A stretch of 64,000 nt of DNA from Saposhnikovia divaricata (lineage: Eukaryota; Streptophyta; Magnoliopsida; Apiales; Apiaceae). The position numbers were made by a program, and so were the translations under genes. The DNA is taken from NCBI GenBank assembly GCA_036435485.1, contig CM071596.1:60623001-60687000 (forward strand). Direction: 5' to 3'. A model generated the notes under the pieces. The model was not told the origin of the DNA. It did no database searches and saw only the letters and a program-made list of their open reading frames with translations. This document shows, in pieces, positions 12,941 to 24,564 of the stretch (within the stretch, counting starts at the first letter, position 1; each line of letters begins with the position of its first letter).

Positions 12941-13008
12941 TTTTTTTTTTTCTCTTCTTCGATCCCAAGATAACAAAAGGCATCGGTATGCTTTCTTTTC
13001 TCTTCTTC
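12914..13008. repeat. tandem duplication of about 50 bp spanning a donor-like site
   Basis: Copies at about 12914-12965 and 12966-13008 share CAAGATAAC, AAAGGCATCGGTATGCTT and a TTCTCTTCTTC tract. They differ mainly in the T-run length. The duplication includes the putative GTATGC donor of the exon-like segment. Confidence 0.65.
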
Positions 13009-13061
13009 AACCCTCATTCTATTAAACTATAATTGTAATATATGTAAATTACATCAAAATT

Positions 13062-13081
13062 TGGTGTGTGTGTGTGTGTGT
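13062..13081. repeat. (GT)n microsatellite
   Basis: About ten uninterrupted GT units at 13062-13081. Confidence 0.9.
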
Positions 13082-14736
13082 TTAAATGTATATGATTCAT
13101 GGCTTGAGGTTATTAAATTTACCAAAACTATTGAAAATTTGTATTTAATTTTAGTAGATACTCTCTTTCATTAAGATTTGGGTTTTTTTATATCACTTTT
13201 GATTGTATTGATTATATTTTTACAGCTATTTCTCATGTTGGTACAAGATTGATGATCGGTTCCAAAGTTTGTTAATCAGTGTGAATATATAGGAACAAAA
13301 GATTTTATGTGTTCTCTTAGAATACTCTCTTTCATTTTTGTCACAACTCACAACTCCTCTTTACACGCCCTTCATCTACAGGTCCAGATGAACACCATCG
13401 ATCTTTGATGTTTCATTCCCAAACCCTCAATTCAATCCCTCCAAGTAGAAACTCCTAAATCTAAAATAATTTAATAAACACAACTCCTCACAATTTTATA
13501 ATTGTGAAAATCCTCCACAGAACATACATAAATATATAGTATTAAACAATTATAGAAATGAACTACAACTTATGGTTTAGAATTTTCAAAATTAATTAAG
13601 CAGTGCCATCTTTGTAAATATGAAGAAGTTTATGGGGACCCATAACAAGTATAAACAATGGTAGTTTCATAATGTAATAGAAAAAAAAAACACAGCACAA
13701 GTTTTGTCACTATAGAAACAGTAGATACAAAGAAGAATTCCTAATTACTAATGTAATGCAACACTAATTATTAAAAAATAGTAATACATGTATTAGTAGG
13801 TTCACTCAAAGTTTTGTTGAATCTTATCTATAAATTATATATTGAACCTCTTATTTTATTGTGTTGAAACATATAATATTTGTCTTCAAATCTAAAATTA
13901 TGTTAATCTTACGACTAGTTACATATCTTGGGAACTTTTAATATATATAACCGGATGTCCTCTTTTCACCAGCTCGTCTATTGCATTTGAAAGATTGTGA
14001 ATCTTGATTAAGACACACATGTCTTGAACTGAATTCTAGATCACGAAGGCATGACATAAAGGATCCGCGTTCGCAATTTCCTAGGTCCATTACCAAAACC
14101 AATTTGAATATCATCTGTTCCCTCAGCGTGCCATATAGAACAAATTTCTCCTAGAGGCAAAGTACTTGAGTTTCTTGTCTTAGTAGTCTGGAAAATCTTG
14201 TCATAAGATCAAATCACTCCATAACAGTTTAAGATAGCAGTCTAGGATAAGTTTCTCGATGATATCCATAAAGATCCTTACGTGAAAAATAAGTTTTCAA
14301 GGTACGTCTAGGAAATACTTGCAAAAAAGATTTCATAGCAAGGTTTAAGTACAACACAACATATGGTTGTTGAATTTCAGGTTTCCTCATAGCTCCATAG
14401 AACAAGTAAGAGTGCATTCCCTAATGTGAACATAAGTGATAGTATTTCTTATTAGCAGCTTGAGATGAAGGCTACGAAATAAAATTGGTGCAACACTATA
14501 AGAAAGAGCAAAGGGCAGAAGTTCATGCTTCATAGTACATTTTGGAGCATACCTTCCATTTTTCATTCCAGATTTTGTAAGGCCTATGGGTATAAAATCC
14601 TTGAAATTTTTTCTTCTTGAACCCTGATGACAAATTTCCATAAAATGTCAGAATTTAAAAGAACTTTAAGCAAAGTTTGGTTAGACAGATTGTTAATTGC
14701 AACCAATATTTTCACATTTAATTTTGGAAAATTATC

Positions 14737-14740
<4 letters not shown>

Positions 14741-14767
<27 letters not shown>
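14741..14767. repeat. (TA)n microsatellite
   Basis: About 13 TA units in the intron-derived part of the EPL left arm, on one side of the small MITE. Confidence 0.9.
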
Positions 14768-14840
14768 TGCGATAATTTTTTCATCAACCAAAATAACACG
14801 ATTTTCAATTTAGATACACACACACACACACATATATATA

Positions 14841-15026
14841 GAAAAAGAAACCTAATATACATCTTAGGTAACTTTCCTGAGATACTATTCTATATTTAAA
14901 CATTTTTAAATAAAACGACATAGTTTTGGTTATGCACGAGTAGGCCCCGCAGGGGCACCAAATTTTTTTAACTGATTTACTTAATATCTCAGGGAAGTTA
15001 CCCGAGATGTATCTCAGGTTCCCCAT

Positions 15027-15030
<4 letters not shown>
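14841..15030. mobile_element. small MITE between TA microsatellites
   Basis: About 190 bp with inverted termini of roughly 45 bp. The left end includes ATACATCTTAGGTAACTTTC and the right end, reverse-complemented, ATACATCTCGGGTAACTTCC. AT/TA repeats flank both sides. It has no coding capacity. The arrangement resembles MITEs that insert into (TA)n. A 36-bp direct repeat (ACCAAAATAACACGATTTTC core) at about 14777-14812 and 15119-15156 also brackets the region. Confidence 0.65.

Positions 15031-15092
<62 letters not shown>
15031..15092. repeat. (AT)n microsatellite
   Basis: An uninterrupted run of about 31 AT units. It is an obvious site for length polymorphism and assembly error. Confidence 0.95.
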
Positions 15093-15095
<3 letters not shown>

Positions 15096-15916
15096 AACAG
15101 CAATGAGTCTTTCACCAACCTTTTTTCATTAACCAAAATAACACGATTTTCAATTTTAATAGTCATTTATATAAAAAGAGATGAAACCAAGAAACTTATT
15201 AGATGTATTAATACATGAAATATGCCTTAAAGGACTCCCATCTAAGATGATTCATGTGTAGATTGCTTTCATCTTTAAGTGTTTTGATATTTTCAAGTGT
15301 GCACTCAGGTAGAGGAAGATTTTTGGCCACCAAACATTGCTTTTGAAACACTGAATTTAGGTACAACTAGTTGGAATGGTTCAATTCGGAGAAGTTATAA
15401 AATGTAAAAGCATGTTGCTTCCTAAGATCTTGCACGAAGGATAATTTGAAGCTTAGTGAACACACTGGAAATTTCCCCACGACATATTCCCCTAGTTTAT
15501 TTGTGTCACAAAACAAAGTTAGTATAACAAAAACATAGGCAAAAGTCTGCTTCAGGAAACCTTCAAGCAAAAAAAACCTTAAACGAACTTCATTGTCAAC
15601 CGAAAGCATCTCTAAATAAACCTTTGGCCACGTGCTATCAATTTTACTATATTGCCGCAATAGAAAGAGTTGGGAAAATCTGGCTACATGGGAACCAAAT
15701 GGAAAATCAAGGAGAGGACATACTGGTAAGCTTAATTGAGTATAGAATTCTTGAAATTGTATTAATGCCAGGTTCAACTCCACTAACCCATTTCTTCCTA
15801 TTGACCACATCAGTTTTTCTGGGTCAATTTTGCATTTAATAAGAACATCTTTCTTATCTGAATCTGGGATTTGAAGCATATCAGCAACATGATTGATGTA
15901 TGGTAGATGCACTGGT

Positions 15917-17627
15917 GATATGCTTTAAATTCAGGATTAAGATAAGAAAGATTATATTATTAAATGCAAAAATGATCCAAAGAAACGGATGTGGTCAATA
16001 GGTAGCAATCGGTCAATGGATTTGAACCTGACATTGGTACCATTTCAAGAATTCTATACTCAATTACGCTTATCAGTCTGTCATCTCATTAGTTTTCCAT
16101 TTAGTTCCTGTATAACCAAATTCTCCAAACTCTTTCTATTACAGCAATATGGTAAAATTGTTAGCACGTGGCCTAAGGTTTATTTCGAGATGCTTTTGGT
16201 TGACTATGAAGTTGGTTTGAGGTTGTTTTGGCTAGAAGGGTGCCTGAAGTAGGTTGTTGTCTATGTTTCTGTTGTTCTCACTTTGTTTTGTGACACAAAT
16301 AAGCTAGGGGAATCTGTTGAGGGGCAAATTACAATATGTTTTATAAGATTCTATTTATCATGTGTGCAAGATCTTAGGAAGCAGCATGGTTTCACATTTT
16401 ATAACTTCTCCATATTGAAACATTTCAACTGGTTGTACCAAGATTCAGTGTTTCAAATTGCTATTTGGTTGCCAAGAAATATCCTCTACTTGAGTGGACT
16501 TTTGAGAACAACAAAGCACTCAAAGGTGCATGTAATCTACATATGAATCATCTTAGCTAGGAATCCTTATAATTATATTTCACGTATTAATATATCTAAT
16601 TAGTTTCTTGGTTTCATCTCTTTTTATTTAAATGACTATCAAAATCAGGAATCATGTTATTATGGTTGATGGAAAATCGGCTGGTGAAAGCGTCATTTCT
16701 TTCAAGAGATATATATAATGAGATAATTTTCCAAAATTAAATGAGAAAATCTTGTTGGCAATTAAGAACATGTCTAACCAAAATTTGCTTAGAGTTCTTT
16801 TAAATTTTAACATTTTATTGCAATTTGTCATCAGGGTTCAAGAAGGAAAAATTTCAAGGATTTCATACCCATTGGCCTTAGAAAACCTAGAAAGGAAAAT
16901 GGAAGGCAGGCTCCAAAATTTACTGTGAAGCATGGACTTCTGCCATTTTCTCTTTCTTATCGTGTTGCACTAATTTTATTTCGTAGCCTTCATCTCAAGC
17001 TGCTAATGCGAACTACTCTAACTTGTGTTCACCTTAGAATGCACTCTTACTTGTTCTATGAAGTTACGAGAAAACACCTGCAATTCAACAACCATATATT
17101 GTGTTGTACCTAAACATTGCTTTGAAATCTTTCGGCAAGTATTTCCTAGAAGTACCTCAGAAACTTATTTCTTATGGAAGCATCATTCTGGATATTATCT
17201 GGAAACTGATCCTAGATTGCTAGCTTAAACTATTATGGAGTCATATCATTTCAACACAAGAGTTTAGGAATTACCAACACAAGAAACTCAAGTACTTTGC
17301 CTCTAAGAGAAATTTTTTCCAAATGGCAGGGTAAAGGAATAAGATATTGAAATGAACAAAAGATTGGGTATTGAAATTCCCTGATAGGATTCACTGGTTG
17401 ATGTATAAGGAAATGTATGAGAAGTGCTACAATTGGAACATTCGTGCAACAAAAAATCATTTCCATTCCTGGTTTCCTTTTAGTAGAGGAATGTGAAGCT
17501 TATACGAAAAAAAAATTCATTTACTCTGATTCCCAATCACATTCAGCAAATTGAGAATGATACTAACATGGCTATGAATCCATCGAAGATTTTATATGAC
17601 ATGGAGAGTGAAGATGAACAATGGATT
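15917..17627 (+). pseudogene. EPL pseudogene, right arm of the inverted repeat
   Basis: Starting at GATATGCTT, the plus strand repeats the EPL exon 1-3 region: MWSIGSNRSMDLNLTLVPFQ, TWPKVYFEMLLVDYEVGLRL (15989-16250), a Gln-to-TAG stop at about 16250, LFCDTNKLGE (about 16287-16320), and a frameshift near 16460. Intron 2 sequence (about 16560-16832) is followed by LPFSLSYRVALILFRSLHLK (16925-17030). Then comes the segment shared only with the left arm (about 17090-17330), a jump to WVLKFPDRIHWLMYKEMYEK (about 17370-17440), and LYDMESEDEQW ending at 17627. EPL similarity stops exactly where CACTACGCC begins, so the rest of the arm was displaced by an insertion. No product is expected. Confidence 0.85.
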
Positions 17628-18407
17628 CACTACGCCATAGATTGCTTATTGCAACCCCAAAAGTATGTTACAATAGACCCTGTTTAACGTGGCCATAGCC
17701 TAAAATAGGGCTATGGTAATACTTCAGCTGTGTTAGGTTCTCAGCAGTTGCTATAGATACCAAAGGTAACATCAAAAATAGCCTAAGGTAACATGGCAAA
17801 TGTGGTTAAAAAAAACCTCTATAGCAACATCTTAAGTACTCTACAGCAACATAGTTTGTGTGTTACAAAAGAAGATACAATTTTGCACAGGGGCAACTGT
17901 GGGGCCTACATCTGGGTGGGGTCCAAAATCTATTGTAACACCCTCTTTTATTAATTGTAACACATTGAGTGTTACATAATTAAAATCATTTATAATTTTA
18001 GTAACAATAAAAAAATTATGACATTTAAATATTACATTTTCCAATAAAAGAAATCAAGAACCAATTTAATTACATTTCAATAACGTCATCCAACATCAAT
18101 TCAATAACATCATCTAGTAGTAAACCAACCAAATCATCCAAAAATGTCTACAAACACTAGCTAATGAACAAAACTTAAAACGTACAAGTACTAAGCTAAT
18201 AACATGGTAAATTTCAAAAGACAACTGGTGTCCATCAAAGACTCAAAGATCAATTTATTGAGCTGCAAGAATTGTTTGACAGAAGAGAGAGACTCCTTGT
18301 GATTAGACTTCTCTTTCGTAATCCTTCTTCATCATCTCTAATTATCAACATATGGAGTTTTCTCCTACATATTTTCAAAAAATAAAAGTGACGTGTTAAT
18401 TATTAAC
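17628..18407. mobile_element. CACTA-like transposon terminus with subterminal repeats
   Basis: The segment starts CACTACGCCATAG exactly at the break in the EPL right arm, preceded by ATT as a possible 3-bp target copy. The following 230 bp contain repeated short motifs in both orientations (GGTAACAT, TATAGCAACAT, GGGCTATGGTAA, GTTGCTATAG), as expected for En/Spm subterminal regions. No transposase is recognisable here. The opposite end is not in the window, so the assignment rests on one end. The body is interrupted at 18408 by LTR element A and appears to resume at 40157. Confidence 0.55.
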
Positions 18408-21400
18408 TGTAACGCCCCCAAATCCCGTACAAGGAATTCGAGTCATTACATCTCCATCCATTCTCAGATAGCAATACCTGTTCACAATATATTCTACTAC
18501 TACAATAAGAGTAGTCTCCACACATCTACTCCACGGGTTATAGTCTTAGAACTTTCACATACATTACGAAAATCATTACAACATCAGAGTATCTTTCAGA
18601 ATCTCATCCTAACGTCTACTTAAGGTTGATACAAAACACCCTAATTGAATACATAATCATTTCTACAACGAGTTTGCTTGACATTATTTAACAATTCTGC
18701 CAACTTAACCTAAAAAACGGAGCCTTCCTTCTACTATGCTGCATCAGTTACAGGACCTTTCCCCATGTCTCGAAATGGTTGTTACGATCCACTCGCACCG
18801 TCTCCTCTCCCTTCTGCTTTATTAGATTAACAACATAGAAAACATATAGCAAGAATGAGCCAAAGAATGCTCAGCAAGGTTATATCACGGAAAATGTATT
18901 TATTTAAATATCTTGAACTCTTTTAAAAATAAGGTTTTTCAAAAGATGTTTTTAACTCCAAGTATCACCATTTTTACTACTCCACGAAATGAACACATAG
19001 GTTCTCGGCATTATGCCAACTATTGAAAATGAACACATAGGTTCTCGGCATTATGCCTACTACTGTTGGATTTTATATATTGTAGCATCTACACGCCACT
19101 GTGCTATAATAGGTGATCAGTTTTTTATAACCAATCTGGTTTTATTACTGGTAGAAGAGTGAGCCGACTTGTCCGGACCATCACCCTATAGTTACTACCA
19201 TAGAAGGGGGAGCCGACTTGTCCGGACCATCTCCCTAAGGATGAGCCGACTTGTCTGGACCATTATCCTTAGCCATCCATGGCTACATATTTGCTGGGCC
19301 GGGCGTTACTCCGGTCTCTTATGCCGCTCCAGTCCAAAATACAAGATATCAAATATAATAGACAACCTTCATGACTACTCATCTTAGATGCCACGTGTAA
19401 CACCACGTGCACCTCAACTTACTACTTTAGATAATACTTTTACTATTAGAATATAATCCTCAAAGATATTTCATACCTAATAATATATAATCACATAAAC
19501 AATTATTTATGATCATGGACTTTCCATCATCCAGACCAATGCTTCACGTTAAACATTTAAACACATAAACAACTAATACGCCTCATAAGATAATATCTTT
19601 TTCCTTCTTCGAGTGCGGAAAATGCACCTCATCATTCGTCCCAACAAGATATGGACCAACTTCGTATCTACTATCTTCTCATACTATCCGGGTAACAACA
19701 ACCAACAACAAGGTATATGCATTAAATTGAAAGAAGAAAACATCTCAGATAAGTAATCAACTAGATAGAATAATTTCATTAAATCATCTTGGTTATTTCT
19801 CCGGAACAAAACTATTTTAAGAAAATATTTTGAAAATGATATTCATCTAATTAAATAAATTTAATTAGACGAATAAGGTTTATTAGTGATATTGCCTTTA
19901 GGTTAATTATTGCCAAATTCTTTTTTAAAAAGCTTTGTCCGGGTTTTCGAAAATTCAATTCTCCTCAGCACTTCGTGCTCATCGCCTACTCCTTATGTTA
20001 CATCATCTACTTGGAACATAGGTTATTTCTAACCATACTTCCATTATCTCCTTATTATGTTTACTCGCATTTAACTACTATTACGAAAAACTTTCATTAC
20101 AAAATATCTCTACTCCGAACGATAGAGTAAAAGTTAGTGTACTTGCTTGGTACTCCTGCTGCGAATATTCGTGCGTGTGTCGGGGTCCGGTGATCTATAA
20201 CAAACATAATACAAGAACAATCTTCTACGCAATACACTTACAACTCAGCTCCTATGCACCTATACAAAATATGACACTGGCTCTAGTAGTTCATACTTGA
20301 CTTATTCTAAATCCAAGTTAATCCTCAAACACTTAAGTCATAAGTTTGGTTCGAAACCAATCCTCAAATTCACGTTATACTTAAACACTTATAAGTTTGG
20401 TTTCTAAGTCGTGTTCTTAGGGGTTTTCACTTGCGCAACCTCGGCTTACGCATTTTTATAAAATTGAAAAATAATATTTTTAACTCGAAACCTTCGTACA
20501 CACCTTGCTAACTGTCTTTAAAATTTTATCACTGAATTTCACATTTTAAAACGATTCGCAAGAGTCTCAAACATAGCATCAAAGTGGTTACATTTCTGCG
20601 ATGGAACCTCTCGAATCACTTTCACTAAAACTAGCATAACTCATAAAAAGTAAACTCTTTTAATGCGATTCTTGCGGCAAAATAAACTAGACAACCATAT
20701 CTTTACAACCATATGTAGTGGTGATTCTAAAAATAGTTTTATGGTCTCGGGTCTTAACTGTTTTCAAGGGTTTACAAAATTTCGCCATTAAGACGGCTAT
20801 AAACCGAACATTTCCATTTTACACCCACTCCGAATCAATCACCAAAGCATACCATACATCCCCAACATCAACCAACATCTATCATACTCCTCTAAGGTCA
20901 GTGGTGAGGGTCACATCCATCACCCATCATTTTACACATTTTTATAAAGCCAAATAATCATAAAACTACTTAATATGAACCTATCTTTATATAACATCAA
21001 AAACTCATATGAACTCAAAGGTGGGTTAGGGTTTTTACCTTCTTGGGAGCTCTAGCAACACTAACAAGTATTTATAAACACTTAACAAGCCTTAGATATC
21101 CTTTATAAAGCTTAAACCTTAAGATCAAAACAAGAAAACAATGTTAAGTTACTATTCACCACTATTCATCATCATCTTGTAAAATTCATATAAAATCGAA
21201 AAATAGGAGTTTTGTTCTCAAATTTTTACCACACATTCTACTCTTCAATGGCTTTATTTTGAGCTATAGTTCATCAAATTTTAGTGGCTGGAAGTGGCCC
21301 GATGGTTTTGCTAAAAGGAGCAGAATTTTTGTTAAGGAAATGGTGTTCTTGGCTTTCTTTTGCTTTTGATCTACTTTGACTAGTTGGTGATTGATTTTTT

Positions 21401-22068
21401 GTGATATTTTGGTGTGCAAGGGCTGCTAATACACCTCTAATTACAAGTGTCAAGTGGTTTTGGTGCATGAGAGAAATGGTGATGTGTAGCATTGTTGTCT
21501 TGCTCTTGTCCATCCACCTCATTTCTTCCTTTTTCTTTTCTTTTTCCACCAATCCTAATAATAATAAACCTTAGTTGATCATGCATGGTTTCTAATCTCG
21601 TTACGTATTTAATCCATAATTCATAATTCGTTCACTTAATCGCTTAATCTCATTGCAAAGTTCTAGCGATTCCTAGAACGTTCGTTATACTAACTCAGGG
21701 GTTTTCGTTTTAAATCCTCAAATCACCTTAAATAAAATAATAAAATATAAAATCCTCGAATCCTCAATTTAAATATACCACTTATCTTGGTCGCATTAAT
21801 ATGCTCTTCACTGCTCGGTCAAATATTCCATGAAAATAAAGTTTGGAATTTTTGAATTTCGATCGCGTTTACATACACTCATTTACCTCGTAGATTACTA
21901 ATATAACTTCGAAATATCCATTTCCTATCCCGTACATAGGGTAACATGAAAAATTTCTTAATCCTCAAAAATCACTATTCATCCATAATGTCACTATTCA
22001 TCCATGCAAATCTCTATTCATCCCTTAAATGAAAATTTTTATCAAGTACAGAAATTTGGGTTATTACA
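18408..22068 (-). repeat. 3' LTR of element A
   Basis: A 3661-bp LTR. It includes a 40-bp tandem duplication at 18987-19066 and three spaced copies of GAGCCGACTTGTCCGGACC at 19161-19268. Both are also present in the partner LTR (about 37080-37365). Near the element-sense start are repeated ACTATTCATCC blocks (about 21970-22025). Confidence 0.85.
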
Positions 22069-22084
22069 GTCTTCCCTCTTTAAA
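22069..22084 (-). promoter_or_regulatory. polypurine tract of element A
   Basis: On the minus strand the sequence TTTAAAGAGGGAAGAC directly precedes the 3' LTR. This is the expected primer site for plus-strand DNA synthesis and fixes the element's orientation. Confidence 0.75.
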
Positions 22085-22195
22085 ATGATTCCGTCCTCAG
22101 AATCAATGTATGTAACAGCTAAGGTTATCCATCCCATAGTATACTCTTAATGCCTCCTCACTACTCTTTTCAGTTCTATGCTCCTCAATCCCTAA

Positions 22196-22438
22196 GGGTC
22201 CGTTTGGATTGGGGGTTGAGAAGGGTTGGATTGGGTCGGGTTCAAATTTAAAAAATCGTTTTTTGAAAAAAATTTAAAAGTAAAGTGTTGGATTTTGGAT
22301 TTAATATGTAATATTATTTTAATTCTTTCGTAAACTACCAAAACCCAATACTTTAGTTTATAATTTTCTCAAAAACGAATTTTTAAATTTGAACCCGACC
22401 CAACCCAACCCTTCTAAACCTCCAATCCAAACGGACCC
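22196..22438. mobile_element. Tourist-like MITE inside element A
   Basis: A 243-bp element with inverted ends of more than 50 bp. It starts GGGTCCGTTTGGATTGGGGG and ends with the matching complement TCCAATCCAAACGGACCC. It is flanked by TAA on both sides (22193-22195, 22439-22441), the PIF/Harbinger target signature. No coding frame. Confidence 0.88.
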
Positions 22439-22568
22439 TAAAAGTCCTATATGCTCATCCTTAGTACTACATCCAATATTCCATTTACAAACTCCATATG
22501 AGCTCTTACGTCACTTTCTCCTCCCTCAATAACTCCTTCTACTCTAGTTCTAAGGTTTATAACCTATT

Positions 22569-22580
22569 GCTCTGATACCA
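22569..22580 (-). promoter_or_regulatory. tRNA-iMet primer-binding site of element A
   Basis: The minus strand reads TGGTATCAGAGC four bases after the LTR end. This complements the 3' end of initiator methionine tRNA, the usual primer of plant LTR retrotransposons. Confidence 0.85.
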
Positions 22581-22584
22581 TCTC

Positions 22585-22959
22585 TGTAACGCCCCCAAAT
22601 CCCGTACAAGGAATTCGAGTCGTTACATCTCCATCCATTCTCAGATAGCAATACCTGTTCACAATATATTCTACTACTAGAAATCCAGGTCGTCACATCT
22701 CTTGCGGAATATTCAATCACCTGCTCATAATATAATCTACAACAATATTCATAAAAAACTCCACAATTACTCCACGGGTTATAGCCTTAGAACTTTCACA
22801 TACATTGCCAAAATCATTACAACATCAGAGTATCTTCCAGAATCTCATCCTAACGTCTACTTAAGGTTGATACAAAACACCCTAATAGAATACATAATCA
22901 TTTTTACAACGATTTTGCTTGACATTATTTAACAATTCTGCCAGCTTAACCTATAAACG
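22585..22959 (-). repeat. 5' LTR of element A, first segment
   Basis: This repeats 18408-18712 (starting TGTAACGCCCCCAAATCCCG on the plus strand), with a variant block at about 22676-22765. It breaks off at 22959, where element B is inserted, and resumes at 36809. Confidence 0.8.
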
Positions 22960-24548
22960 TGTAAGAACCCAAATTTTCGATAGAATTAAAACTTTTCTTA
23001 TTATGATGAAGTGCATTAGTGAATAGTGATTTTGGTGGATGAATAGTGATTTTGAGGGTTAAGAAATTTTTTCATGCCACCTATGTACGAGAAGTAGTGT
23101 GTATATTCCGAAGTCATATTAGTGACCTACGGAGTAAATAACTGTATGAAAAGACGATCGGAATTCAGAAATTCCAATTTCTATTTCGGTGTAATATTTG
23201 ACCGGGCAGTGAATAATATATTAGTATTATCAAGAAATGAGATATTAAATTTGAGAAATTGAGGATTTAATATTTTGGAATTTTATTATATTTGATTTGA
23301 GAATTTAGAACGAAAACTACCGAGACAGTGAAACGAACGTTCTAGAAACCGCTGAGACTTTTATAACGAGATTAAGCGATCAAGCGAACGAATCATGGAT
23401 TAAGGATTGAAATTATGACAAGATTAAATATCCTACATGATCATCAAGAGAATTATATCAAGTGGTCAAGGATTTAAACAAAAGGATTTAATCAAAAACC
23501 TTATGAATTAAGTGATTTAAATCACTTAAATCATTTTATAAATCAAACAAATGGATAACTACTCATCCAAGCATCAAGGCTCTTGCCCCAAAGCAACCCA
23601 CCAGCTGACCCTTATCAAAATAAAAGATCAAAAGTGAGTGGACTTGGTCATTTAGCAAAAGAAAAGAAAAGAAAAACAAGAGAGCTAGAAGGAAGCTCCA
23701 TTCTGCCCAGCTGAAAGAAGGAGCTAAAAATCCTAGCTACCCAGCACCAAATTTCATGATCTATAGCTTAAAACAAAGCTTATGAGGATTCCAAGATATG
23801 GTAAAAATTTGAGAACCAAACTCTTATTTTTCGATTTTATATGAATTTTACAAAGTGATGTGTTTTACTTAGTTTTTCATGTTTTATTCTTAGAGTTCAA
23901 GCTTCCTAAGGTGCATCCAAGGCTAAAGGACCCATTGTAAAGCTTTGTTATTGTTCTTAAGACATCAAGAGAGGTTGTATCCAAGGCTAAAGGACCCGCT
24001 TTATTTTGGGTTTAAGTTAAAGGCAGAGTTATGCCATACTTTCATTACCTTGTTGAGCTATTGCTCACTCTTGCTATTGTTTTATATATGTTATAGAGCA
24101 GAGAAGCAGGATGTCAAGGATACAACACATACTTCGCCAGCGAGTGGTAACCGCAAGACGTTTTCCAGAAGCAGCTTCTAGCAGTAATCCCGGGAGTAGT
24201 ATAAACCAGTCGGATTAGACTGTAGTTTTGTTATTCATCTTATGTATAGATATGAAGGGTATGAGAGGATTGTGAGCATCAGAAGGCCAAGTTGGTAATG
24301 TAACATTATTTAGAAGTTGTATCAGTGACAGATTCAAAAGACATTTGGGTATTGTAATAAAAATTAATTATTCCGCAGTTGTTGTATTGTGTCATTTCTG
24401 AGACTCTAACCTGTGTGGGTGTTTGAGACATATATTGTGGGGTCATGAGTAGGTGAATTATGAACATTGCGAGTAATACAGGTAAGGCAAGGAGTAAATG
24501 GATTGTGACTACTCTAAATCCCTGACCCCAGATTTGGGGCTGTTACAG
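22960..24548 (+). repeat. 5' LTR of element B (internally deleted)
   Basis: Starts TGTAAGAACCCAAATTT and ends GGGGCTGTTACA. Compared with the 3' LTR, about 3 kb is missing after AAGAGAGGT at about 23974. At that junction a filler reading GTATCCAAGGCTAAAGGACC repeats sequence found about 60 bp upstream, typical of templated end-joining repair. Confidence 0.8.
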
Positions 24549-24552
24549 AAAT

Positions 24553-24564
24553 GGTATCAGAGCG
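24553..24564 (+). promoter_or_regulatory. tRNA-iMet primer-binding site of element B
   Basis: TGGTATCAGAGC lies four bases after the 5' LTR end and is complementary to the 3' end of initiator tRNA-Met. Confidence 0.85.

Larger units (their letters stand above)
9631..13924. other. AT-rich intergenic sequence, no confident gene
   Basis: A long AT-rich stretch where I see no convincing coding region, tRNA or complete transposon. Minor structures inside it are listed separately: an ATCGG-rich patch near 11.3 kb, an exon-like segment near 12.8 kb and a GT microsatellite at 13.06 kb. Confidence 0.45.
13925..15916 (-). pseudogene. EPL pseudogene, left arm of the inverted repeat
   Basis: On the minus strand from 15916 the translation follows the EPL gene: an open block (15912-15367) with IKCKIDPEKLMWSIGR, FQEFYTQLSLPVCPLLDFPF, TWPKVYLEML and LFCDTNKLGE. 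The conserved Trp then becomes a TAG stop at about 15367. The match continues through LPLPECTLENIK to about 15235. Intron sequence homologous to EPL intron 2 follows (about 14730-14635), then the LPFALSYSVAPILFRSLHLK exon (14640-14387), a segment with FGNGPRK (about 14110-14060), and RRAGEKRTSG near 13960. Several stops and frame breaks rule out a product. Retained introns show DNA-level duplication, not retroposition. The arm keeps segments the live EPL gene lacks. A MITE and TA repeats sit in the intron. Confidence 0.85.

Noticed and set aside
15624..15839. 71-codon plus-strand open frame in the EPL left arm
   Set aside because: Antisense shadow of the EPL-derived reading frame.
18408..18500. 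Reading element A as plus-strand because TGTAACGCCCCC looks like an LTR start
   Set aside because: The primer site and polypurine tract appear only in the minus orientation and both border the interior correctly, so the element is minus-strand.
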